From Nemertoderma westbladi (taxonomy: Eukaryota > Xenacoelomorpha > Nemertodermatida > Nemertodermatidae), in contig JAUCBJ010006290.1 of the NCBI GenBank assembly GCA_032718475.1, positions 1-46,002 on the forward strand: a stretch of 46,002 nucleotides of DNA, read 5' to 3'. Below are positions 26,166 through 34,904 of the stretch, piece after piece; the first letter of the stretch is position 1; the number at the start of each line of letters is the position of its first letter. Under the pieces are notes generated by a model, which saw nothing but the letters and a program-made list of their open reading frames with translations, had not been told where the DNA came from and made no database searches. A program made the translations under genes and the position numbers.

Positions 26166-27126
26166 AAAAAATACTCCAAAGTCTTCGGTATAAACGTGCT
26201 ATGATTTTATGGTGTGTTGAATTCATTATTAATAATCGAAAGTGAGAAACTTAGAAGCAATACCTTTTCATAATTTTTAAGTAGACACTAAAAGAGCACC
26301 AAAACTCTTATCGCCATGGCAACTAGCTTTTTTTGTTTAAGCATCTTTAAAATAGATCCTCCGCCCAGCTTCGCCATTCCGTTGTAAAGGGGTTGAATTT
26401 GTTAGTTCGACTTCCAGGGGGTCTTCTGGCCAGGTTACGGAACAGATTTTCAGTTTGCATTTCGACGGGCGATATATCCATAGAAGCCAACAGCGGCCAT
26501 CTTTGTCAAAAGATGCTGTTCCCGCGATTCACCCGGATTCTGTTCCGATTTCAGTGCGCAAAATGCATCAAACTCTTAGAAGACATCCAGTAAAAATAGT
26601 ACCGTCCCGACGAAATTCATGAATTCTCGAAGAAGAGTAAAATTAGTTATTTAGCTGATGTAGAGGATTATTTAGCAGATAATGAAGAATTTTCAGATTA
26701 CGAGATTCGTCTACATCGTACAAGATGTTGTAAATGAGGTCTGTTTTCAAAATGGATTATAGTGGCACAATATGTCTATCTTTACAAGAATGTATAACAC
26801 TAGTGTAGCCTTCGTGTAGCAGAAGCTGCAAGCCATCTTAGCGAACAATTTTAATTATACCTACAACGATGATTATAATTGTAAATATGTTTCTTATATT
26901 CGAAATGTGACGTCATTGGAATCTCGACACAATTAAATGGCTTCTATGTCTGAAATCCAACAAATACAGATGATTACAGAACACCTGAAATATATAGAAT
27001 ACTATTATTAGAGTTTTTTTTACCACGGTCTGCAATGTCTTTGTCTTTGGAAAGAATTTGGAAAGACAGAAGAAAGAATTTAAAACTCAACTTAAATAAA
27101 ATGAATTATTGAATCGAAAGATCTCG
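26166..27126. other. AT-rich non-coding DNA, no gene recognised
   Basis: There is no frame with recognisable protein content on either strand; a 66-codon plus-strand frame at 26393-26593 has no motif I know. There are no obvious tandem or inverted repeats here. Confidence 0.5.
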
Positions 27127-27200
27127 ATTCTACTCGATCGAGTAGAATATCTCGACCGATTCTACTCGATCGAGATCTCGACCGATTCTACTCGATCTAT
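27119..27200. repeat. Palindrome with 26-bp tandem units
   Basis: 27127-27148 is a perfect 22-bp palindrome (ATTCTACTCGA and its complement). It is followed by two 26-bp units beginning ATCTCGACCGATTCTACTCG at about 27149 and 27175. A similar ATCTCGATTCTACTCG precedes it. Confidence 0.85.
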
Positions 27201-27295
27201 TACATTTTTATTTGCCATTTCTGAAATAAGAGGCCTAATTTTAGTTATTTCTGATTTCTGACTAATTTAAGTTCATTCGAGGTGTTAACCTATTG

Positions 27296-27383
27296 TTTCA
27301 GGGATTCTATATAAGATAAATAACTGGCCCACTAAATTTAGGGGCTTTGCAGCAGCTTGGCGGGTCGGATCTATAGTAGATCA
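27296..27383 (-). repeat. Inverted partial copy of the 25947-26030 sequence
   Basis: The reverse complement reads RQAAAKPLNLVGQLF then RIPET, matching the plus-strand ORF at 25947-26030. At the DNA level the two are about 85-90 percent alike over the 60-bp core. After GAAACA this copy reaches a stop within three codons, so it is truncated. Confidence 0.75.
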
Positions 27384-28415
27384 TGCTACTTCTGATGTTT
27401 TCCTCCAATTTATTATTATCTAAAAAATCGAAATGAGTTCTTTTGTTCTTAATTATTTAGCATTAGCGGACGGGCGTGTAATCGTCGTTGTTTTCCTGTA
27501 CAGAAAACGCTCAGCCAGCATAATTCATCCTATACCGCTTTCCTTATTTTGTTTTATCAACAGTTAGCTAATGCGAAATAATTAGAGCTACTAGATGTTA
27601 ATAACTGGCTTAGCATAATTACATTTTGAGCTTTTAAAAAACCTTCTACAAGGTGTGCGTACAAGCTCACACAATACGACACTCTTTGTGGCCTGTTTTG
27701 CTAAACCTTGATGTAAATATAGTTGAAAAGATAAACCCTTTGTTATTTTTAATTCCCTTTATAAAACTATTGCTTTCCTCTTTCAAATTATAAAATAATA
27801 TATAACTTTTAATTGGGAAAAAATCACCTGCAATTTCCCTATTGGCTATTGAGTGTGAAATTGAGATGATTAAGATTGTACTAAATATGTTCTAGATGCC
27901 AGTAAATATTTGTTGTTTACATTTTGAATTAGAAATGCGAAATATGCCGTTCATTATTAGTTATATTACTACGTGTTTTCGTTCCATATTGAAATATATT
28001 GTTCTATTACACGTTATTGTCGCGATTTGGTCGAAAACCAATTTAAACTTTTCGGGATTTCCGGTTTCAATGCGAAGTTATAGTAGCCTTTTCCAGACAG
28101 GCGTGAAATGGTTTGTGGTATAGCTTTGCTTGCCATGAGAATCGACCCAGACTAAACTTCAAGATGGACCTCAACCAATAACCAATCTTGCAATATTTGA
28201 ACGCCTATATCTCAGCTGTTTCTCAACGAAATTCAGACATTGCTACATATTTGGAATCCTTGCAACGCAAGCTTTCTAATGATATGAAAAAATTACGACT
28301 AATCTGAAGAATAGCCACGATACGGAGGGTACGATTTCGCAAAAGACACTTTTTTAAAACGCTTATTTAAAAAAATTAAAGGCGAAATCGAAAATTCCGG
28401 CTTAATAACTTAATC
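27384..28415. other. Non-coding DNA, no gene recognised
   Basis: The region is AT-rich; frames up to 75 codons (27896-28123) show no domain. I saw no repeat structure before the poly-G tract. Confidence 0.5.
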
Positions 28416-28441
28416 GGGGGGGGGGGGGGGGGGGGTGGGGG
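28416..28441. repeat. Poly-G tract, 20 G followed by T and 5 G
   Basis: An uninterrupted run of 20 G (28416-28435), T, then five G. It is a homopolymer able to form a quadruplex, and also a site where assemblies and polymerases slip, so its exact length is unreliable. Confidence 0.95.
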
Positions 28442-29089
28442 ATACTTTCTATATAGTCAGGTAGACAGAGGGGTCCACCGTGACTTTGGGTCACGCATTT
28501 TTATTTGCTTAAACTTTAGTCGGACCTTAGAGTAATTAAAATCCGCCGGGTGCCACTTCGGCACCTTTGGGGAACTTTTTATAAAGCACTTAACCTAAGT
28601 TTCCATAGCAACCGGCATACAAGGTTTTATTTTGAGATATCTGCGACCTTGCACCTATTGCCACAGATCTTGTTAATTATTCTGAATAAGATTTCTAGAA
28701 GATTAGTTCCCATATTAACATTATTAATGATAAATTTTGGCCTTTCGGATGTTTATTTTAAGATATGCCAACTATTTAATCTTTAGATTATTTATGTAAC
28801 TATTTATAAAAGCAAACAATTATCATCACTGGGGGGTTATTAATCACATTTAGTTTTCATTTAATTAGATGAGTTAGTTTTCTCCTTTCAAATGCAAATT
28901 TTGACGTTTATCTATCCAACGTATGCAGAAAATAGGTACAGTAGATTCAATGTGCCATCATTCTTTACTGCGTACCTATCTGGGTATCGATCCCGTATAT
29001 TCTCCATTACTGGTACCATTACGAAAGTTAATCAATCAGCTAGAAGAGTTGTATGTTTATTAAATTAATTATTTAAACGGAACATTGCT
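28442..29089. other. Non-coding DNA, no gene recognised
   Basis: AT-rich. A 78-codon plus-strand frame (28550-28786) has no recognisable motif. No tandem or inverted repeats seen. Confidence 0.45.
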
Positions 29090-29963
29090 TTAAACATTGT
29101 ATTTATTTTTACACTTTGAAGTGGTGTAGGTGCATATTGTAGTACATGGTAGAGCGGCTATAGAGCATCCGCATCGATTGGAAGAACAGGCACTTTCGGA
29201 CTTGCAATTAAAAGATATAGTTTTAAGGATCGAAATTGGGGAAATGGACGAGACGCCATGATCCGGTATCAGTTTGTCATTGATCGCCATCCAACCAAAC
29301 TTGTTAACAACCAACAGTGGAGGTGCAGGATCATCAGCAGCTCTCCATAAAAGAACTTGCAAACGAGCCCGTTTTACATGTTGTACAGCGGCACTCTGTG
29401 GGGGAAGGTCCTTTTTTGCATCTGAAATTGGTATTGCTTTACGGGGAGCCGTTAAAATGCTTCGTGGCGGCCCAAATGAACTACAGCCGGATTTATGATA
29501 TTGGGCTGACGCAGAAGTTAGGTCTATGCCTTCCAGACGTAGTTTGATAGTTTCCTCTAAGTTATCACCATGAGTTAGAATTCGCAAATCACAAACCCGG
29601 AGCAATTCTTCCTTAACAACCTCGGTCTTGCACTGAACCACCCTCTCCCAGCGATTAGAATGCCTAGCAACTTTCTTTAGACAAACTTTACCACATATGA
29701 CACAATCGCAATCGCAGTACATCAGAACGCAATTTTTTCACAGGTGGTTCTGGTAATTTATGTGAGTTGGAAATGTGTCGTCGTCGTTTTAGTTCACGCT
29801 CTATATGTTGTTTCGAAGGATATGTAGAAATGCACTGTTTGTGAAAAATAACATTCAGTCCCGAATCGTTATTAAGTTTTTGTTGAAAAACACTGCACTT
29901 CAAGCTATGATGTTCTTTATGCGAATAAGTCCTCCAGTGATCTAGTGTTCCAGATGTTTTTCG
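29090..29963 (-). pseudogene. Transposon-derived cysteine-rich (CXC-type) protein, frameshifted
   Basis: Two overlapping minus-strand frames belong to one protein. The upstream frame (29963 down to 29688) has VIFHKQCISTY, a metal-binding-type Cys/His context. The downstream frame (29722 down to 29090, 210 codons) starts with CDCVICGKVC, continues with an arginine-rich CKTEV stretch and YHKSGCSSF, then has a W-rich link (LLWRAADDPAPP, KFGW) and ends in the Cys-rich segment CSSNRCGCSIAALPC...CKN. This order of a C2-type pair, YHxxC, FGW and a terminal CXC-like cluster is that of an uncharacterised, transposon-associated protein family common in invertebrate genomes. A 1-base phase change separates the frames near 29700-29722, and the upstream frame opens after TGA at 29964-29966 without a clear ATG, so I read it as a decayed copy. 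The 3' end looks complete. Confidence 0.6.
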
Positions 29964-30139
29964 TCAAAACAGACACGACTCATCCATCATTTAGCGCCGA
30001 TTAAATAACAGTAGGGTGAGTGAGGGATACTTGACTTTAGGGGAGACTTTATTTTTTTTAATAACTCAAAAACCATTGTAAATTATTTAACAATACCACA
30101 CAAAAATGTGTAAAATACATGTAGGCTACACCCGCGCAA

Positions 30140-30440
30140 CAGACAGCCCACCGACCGACGGACAGACTAGATTCTATCAAATAGTAAAACTGCCTTTGGA
30201 AATGAAATCAGCGACCCCGAAAACCCCCATAAATATAATTTTAGCTCGGTGGTGTGCTTCCTTCCTTTCAGACTCTATTAACCAACCATACCCCATACAG
30301 GCAATTTTGCGCGGGAAGGTTTGAACTTCAGGCAATTATCTCTGAATGACATTTTATCAGGCGAAAAATATTACTTCTCCGCCATTTCTTAACCGTTTTT
30401 TGCTATTTTTGATTTATATAAAGGCAATTTCATAAGCTTC
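30140..30440 (+). repeat. Dispersed repeat, copy 1
   Basis: Blocks here recur in the same order and orientation at about 45098-45470. Shared pieces are GACAGAC-rich DNA, GAAATGAAATCAGCGACCC with GAAAACCCCCATA (30199-30230), GCGCGGGAAGGTT (30309-30321) and TCTCCGCCATTTCTTAACCG (near 30376). No termini or target-site duplication could be fixed. Confidence 0.65.
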
Positions 30441-30607
30441 AATAAATTTCGGCCAGTTTTCTGGATTTCATAATATTTCTCCTTTTTTTTAATGAAAAAT
30501 TAGAAAAAACATTAACAAAATTGTAACAAAACTATTGTATTCATTGATATAATAAATAAATTCCACTACTACTACTAGGATCGGCATGCTGCATTGCAGC
30601 TACATTT

Positions 30608-31530
30608 TTAAGAATGCTGTGCCGGCTTGTCGACAAAATTGCGCCGCCACAACTCCCTATCACCCATGACATTTGCTAGATCATCCGCATCTTCAAGGCC
30701 AGTGTCCTTTAAAATGCGTCTCAAGAAAGTCATGGGCTGTCCACCATGCTTATTCACTCCATGAGGCTGCCAAAGTACAAGATTATGCACTGGCTGGTCC
30801 TCACGGCGAAAGCAATGTCCTGCAAAACGGAGGCGATTTTGTTCTAGTGTCAAGCTTGGGGGAACCAATGAGATATCTCCAATGTTATATAGTGACTGGT
30901 TGGAGATGTGTGCATTGTACTTGACACAGTGAACCCGGCGTAGCATTCTTGTGAATGTGCCATCCAGAGATTTGGTGTACTCAGCAGTTAGAGCCCAGCA
31001 TGGACTCCCATAGAGGAGTACTGGAACTACTGCTGCTCTAAATAATCGGACCTTAAGTTTCCGATTAATTCTCGGTGACTTCCAAATCCTCGAAAGCCTA
31101 TTCAAGGCTGCCCATGCCTTTCCCTTACGTATTCGAAGGTCCTCACGAATCGTTCGAATGATCTTAGGTAACAGAAGTCGTCCTCATGCCCAAGCATACC
31201 ATCCTTTGAGCTTATGCTCATCTGACCAGAGATTTGCTGAGGACTTTCGATGTTAACGGTCAAAATTTTGGTCTTTCTGGAGTTAATAAAAAGACCAACA
31301 CTAGAAGCAGCATGTTCTAATGAGCCGAGGAGCCGTTGGGCTCCCTCTAGTGATTCTGAGAGTACTCCTAAGTCATCAGCAAAGTCTAGATCAGTTAGGT
31401 ACTTGGCAGGATTTCCTCGACTTCTGGAGCCAGTAGGTGGAATCATCACCCCATCATCATTATGATGATCTAAATGGATATATCCCAACAGTTCCAACAC
31501 TTCAGAGTTCCATCCCACATTAGTTGACAA
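30608..31530 (-). pseudogene. 5'-truncated non-LTR retrotransposon (LINE) reverse transcriptase
   Basis: The upstream frame (31530 down to about 31165) carries the RT core: TDLDFADDLGVLSES, where FADD (31372-31383) is the catalytic Y/FxDD motif, then GLFINSRKTKIL and DDFCYL. The downstream frame, ending at 30608, continues with RIRKGKAWAALNRL, RLFRAAVVPVLLYGSPCW, LDGTFTRMLR, FAGHCFRRED and a tail up to WRRNF, the usual order of the RT thumb and C-terminus in invertebrate LINEs. The two frames are out of phase by one base near 31160-31170, just after CYL. The endonuclease and the N-terminal RT blocks are missing, so this is a dead 5'-truncated insertion. The 3' side (30540-30607) has a GCATGCTGCATTGCAGC near-palindrome and a short CTA repeat that may mark its end. 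The LINE clade was not resolved. Confidence 0.88.
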
Positions 31531-31796
31531 AGATAATTGGCTTTGCTTGCAGAGACCTAACCTAAAGAGCCATTACAAATAATATGTAGCCCATGGTTGA
31601 TGCTTACCACTGTAGGTTTTTTTGTTAGTGGTCTGTTTTGTTCATCTGTGTACGATATTCCTTGTATGTTTTAGGTTTAACGTGGTTCCAAAAATTTATT
31701 TTTTTAATGTATTATTATTATTATTATTAAACACCTCGTATAATATTTAGAGAGGGAAAAAAGCACCAAGGTTACGTATAACACTGTGAATATTTC
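31531..31796. other. Non-coding DNA with an ATT microsatellite
   Basis: No coding signal. A short (ATT)n microsatellite lies at 31711-31730. Confidence 0.5.
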
Positions 31797-31824
31797 CTAA
31801 TTAAATGTAAGGAGGAAGGAACCA

Positions 31825-31915
31825 TTACTTTTTCTCTTTTTCTGGGGGGCGCCCCAAACATTCACGGGGCCCGGGGGTGCAGCCCCAAAAGTCCCGCCGT
31901 TAATACGGCCCTGAT
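31825..31915 (-). mobile_element. Short GC-rich transposon-like repeat fragment beginning CAGGGCCG
   Basis: On the minus strand this reads CAGGGCCGTATTAACGGCGG and continues GC-rich with GGGGCTGCACCCCCGGGCC. The abrupt GC-rich block in AT-rich DNA, the CAGGGCCG start and the translation GRINGG..GAAPPGP resemble terminal fragments of DNA transposons (hAT-like) that often appear as spurious peptides in invertebrate gene sets. The other end was not found. Confidence 0.35.
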
Positions 31916-32399
31916 TACACCAGAGCACTCCAACTAGTTGATTGGCACTTACACAGACCAAGCTATCAATGGAATGAAACGAAATGACCGCAAACACAAA
32001 ATAAATTTTACTGGGTTTTAAAAAAGGGTTTAATTTAATTAAAAACATTAAGGGAAAGGAACAGGTTACAGTGGCGGTGTTTTCTAACCAAAACAATAAA
32101 CTATACATTATTTCACTTGCGGTCAATTTGCGCTGAAGATCATGATTTTGCTTGCGGTCAAAGTGCGCCACTATCTGGGCTTCTCTCAACTTTTTTTGCA
32201 AGAAAGACCATTAACTGCGTGAAGTGTCTATTGTTTTGAAAATAATCTAGGCACGTTTCTATATCCTCCTTGGGTTGTGTTGTGACATACATAGCATTAA
32301 GACTGAGTGTGAAGGATTCACCAACTAACTAACCCAAAACTAACTAACTCGAAAACAAAATGTAATATTGTAAAGAGATATCTAAGTATTTTTGTCAAA

Positions 32400-32626
32400 C
32401 AGTCGGCCGATGCCGGAGGCGACCCGAAGGCTCCTCTTTCGTTAGCTGCTACCCGAGGGTAGGGGTGGGCGCTACTCCTATCCCAAGATTTGCTCCCAGT
32501 AATTTAACTGGTACTCATTTTATCGACCCCAGTGGATGAAAGGCGGCTGAGTGGATCCTGGTGGGGCTGAACCTACAACCACTAGATTACAGGCCCGGTG
32601 CTCAACCAACTGAGCTACCCTGCCTA
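32400..32626 (-). mobile_element. tRNA-derived SINE
   Basis: Read on the minus strand, the element starts with a tRNA-like head (32626 down to 32560). The A box is TAGCTCAGTTGGTTG (32617-32603) and the B box is GGTTCAGCCCC (32573-32563). The D-stem GCTC/GAGC pairs, but the anticodon and T stems do not, so it is not a functional tRNA. A body follows with GCCTTTCATCC...GGGGTCGATAAAATGAGTACCAG, a pattern I associate with SINEs described in cephalopods and other invertebrates, then a tail with GGAGCCTTCGGGTCGCCTCC. The 3' boundary near 32400 is approximate. Confidence 0.75.
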
Positions 32627-32747
32627 AAACGGATAAAAATTGAGTTAAAACAGATAAACATTGTGTTAAAACAGATAAAACATTGTGTTAAAACAGATAA
32701 ACATTGTGTTAAAACAGATAAAACATTGTGTTGAAACAGATAAATAT
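32626..32747. repeat. 21/22-bp minisatellite next to the SINE head
   Basis: About five copies of ACAGATAAA(A)CATTGTGTTAA, in which 21-bp and 22-bp units alternate, giving a 43-bp dimer. It abuts the SINE's 5' end. Confidence 0.85.
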
Positions 32748-32858
32748 CAAATTAGTAGAAAGAACTAATAATAAAATACAAATATCAATTAATTCTTATG
32801 AAACTCAATGAAATGTGTAACCACCATGGTATCAGGGAGAAAGTAGCAGTGAAATCTA

Positions 32859-34048
32859 GTAACGGGTGGGACATGTCCCGCCTGTACCCCTTAAAAACAC
32901 GGTAACAGGTGGGACTTGTCCTGCCTGTACCCCTTCAAAACACGGTAACAGGTGGGACTTGTCCTGCCTGTACACACGGTAACAGGTGGGACTTGTCCTG
33001 CCTGTACCCCTTCAAAACACGGTAACAGGTGGGACTTGTCCTGCCTGTACCCCTTCAAAACACAGTAACATGTGGGACTTGTCCTGCCTGTACCCCTTCA
33101 AAACACGGTAACAGGTGGGACTTGTCCTGCCTGTACCCCTTCAAAACACGGTAACAGGTGGGACTTGTCCTGCCTGTACCCCTTCAAAACACGGTAACAG
33201 GTGGGACTTGTCCTGCCTGTACCGCTTCAAAACACGGTAACAGGTGGGACTTGTCCTGCCTGTACCCCTTCAAAACACGGTAACAGGTGGGACTTGTCCT
33301 GCCTGTACCCCTTCAAAACACGGTAACAGGTGGGACTTGTCCTGCCTGTACCCCTTCAAAACACGGTAACAGGTGGGACTTGTCCTGCCTGTACCCCTTC
33401 AAAACACAGTAACATGTGGGACTTGTCCTGTCTGTACCCCTTCAAAACACGGTAACAGGTGGGACTTGTCCTGCATGTACCCCTTCAAAACACGGTAACA
33501 GGTGGGACTTGTCCTGCCTGTACCCCTTCAAAACACGGTAACAGGTGGGACTTGTCCTGCCTGTACCCCTTCAAAACACGGTAACAGGTGGGACTTGTCC
33601 TGCCTGTACCCCTTCAAAACACGGTAACAGGTGGGACTTGTCCTGCCTGTACCCCTTCAAAACACGGTAACAGGTGGGACTTGTCCTGCCTGTACCCCTT
33701 CAAAACACAGTAACATGTGGGACTTGTCCTGTCTGTACCCCTTCAAAACACGGTAACAGGTGGGACTTGTCCTGCCTGTACCCCTTCAAAACACGGTAAC
33801 AGGTGGGACTTGTCCTGCCTGTACCCCTTCAAAACACGATAACAGGTGGGACTTGTCCTGCCTGTACCCCTTCAAAACACGGTAACAGGTGGGACTTGTC
33901 CTGCCTGTGCCCCTTCAAAACACGGTAACAGGTGGGACTTGTCCCGCCTGTTCCCCTTCAAAACACGGTAACAGGTGGGACTTGTCCCGCCTGTTCCCCT
34001 TCAAAACATGGTAACAGGGTGGGACAATTAGTAACAGGTGGGACAGGC
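32859..34048. repeat. 43-bp minisatellite (about 27 copies) with hairpin-forming unit
   Basis: Unit core ACAGGTGGGACTTGTCCTGCC followed by TGTACCCCTTCAAAACACGGTA. ACAGGTGGGAC and GTCCTGCCTGT pair over 11 positions (two G-T wobbles) around a two-base loop. Edge copies carry GTCCCGCC, which pairs better still. Variants CACAGTAACATG at 33061, 33405 and 33706 (8 and 7 units apart) show block duplication. One unit near 32960 lacks the CCCCTTCAAAA part. Confidence 0.95.
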
Positions 34049-34218
34049 CTTTAACGGGCTATAACATCTTGTAATATTGTATGGGAGGTTTGCCACTATC
34101 ATAGATGTAATTTACGCGTCACCAGCTTTCAGAAAATGTATAGTTTAATGAGGTTTGGAACAAAAAACTTTTTTTTGACAAAATTTGGTTAATATTTTCT
34201 CGAATGAACCATTCCATG

Positions 34219-34886
34219 GTGTAACGTAAAGTATATAGTTTATTAGAGGGTGTAATGAAAAGTATATAGTTTATAAAGGGTGTAACATAAAGTATATATT
34301 TTATAAAGGGTGTAACGTAAAGTATATAGTTTATAGAGGGTGTAATGAAAAGTATATAGTTCATAAAGGGTGTAATGAAAAGTATATAGTTTATAAAGGG
34401 TGTAACATAAAGTATATATTTTATAAAGGGTGTAACGTAAAGTATATATTTTATAAAGGGTGTAACGTAAAGTATATATTTTATAAAGGGTGTAACGTAA
34501 AGTATATAGTTTATAGAGGGTGTAATGAAAAGTATATAGTTTATAAAGGGTGTAACGTAAAGTATATATTTTATAAAGGGTGTAACGTAAAGTATATATT
34601 TTATAAAGGGTGTAACGTAAAGTATATAGTTTATAGAGGGTGTATTGAAAAGTATATAGTTTATAAAGGGTGTAACGTAAAGTATATATTTTATAAAGGG
34701 TGTAACGTAAAGTATATATTTTATAGAGGGTGTAATGAAAATTATATAGTTTATAAAGTGTGTAACGTAAAGTATATATTTTATAGAGGGTGTAATGAAA
34801 AGTATATAGTTTACAGAGGGTGTAATGAAAAGTATATAGTTTACAGAGGGTGTAATGAAAAGTACCAAGTTTGTAAAGAGTGCTAC
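34219..34886. repeat. 30-bp minisatellite (about 22 copies)
   Basis: Unit AGTATATAGTTTATAAAGGG plus TGTAACGTAA; variants are TATATT for TATAGT, TAGAGGG for TAAAGGG and TGTAATGAAA for TGTAACGTAA. Because 30 is divisible by 3, long minus-strand frames stay open (34119-34904 and 34243-34908) with 10-residue repeats. I treat these as a consequence of the period and not as a gene. Confidence 0.95.
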
Positions 34887-34904
34887 GACGACAGCCGACA
34901 TCAT

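Noticed and set aside
29274-29547. Two plus-strand ORFs opposite the CXC-type protein
   Set aside because: Antisense shadows without motifs; the minus-strand frame has the family signature.
30673-31465. Plus-strand ORFs opposite the LINE (30673-30924, 31250-31465)
   Set aside because: Antisense shadows of the reverse transcriptase frames.
31797-32201. 134-codon minus-strand ORF
   Set aside because: Its C-terminal part (GRINGG..GAAPPGP) is the translation of a transposon-like repeat fragment and the rest has no recognisable content.
32560-32626. A functional tRNA gene on the minus strand
   Set aside because: A and B boxes are present but the anticodon and T stems do not pair, and a SINE body follows.
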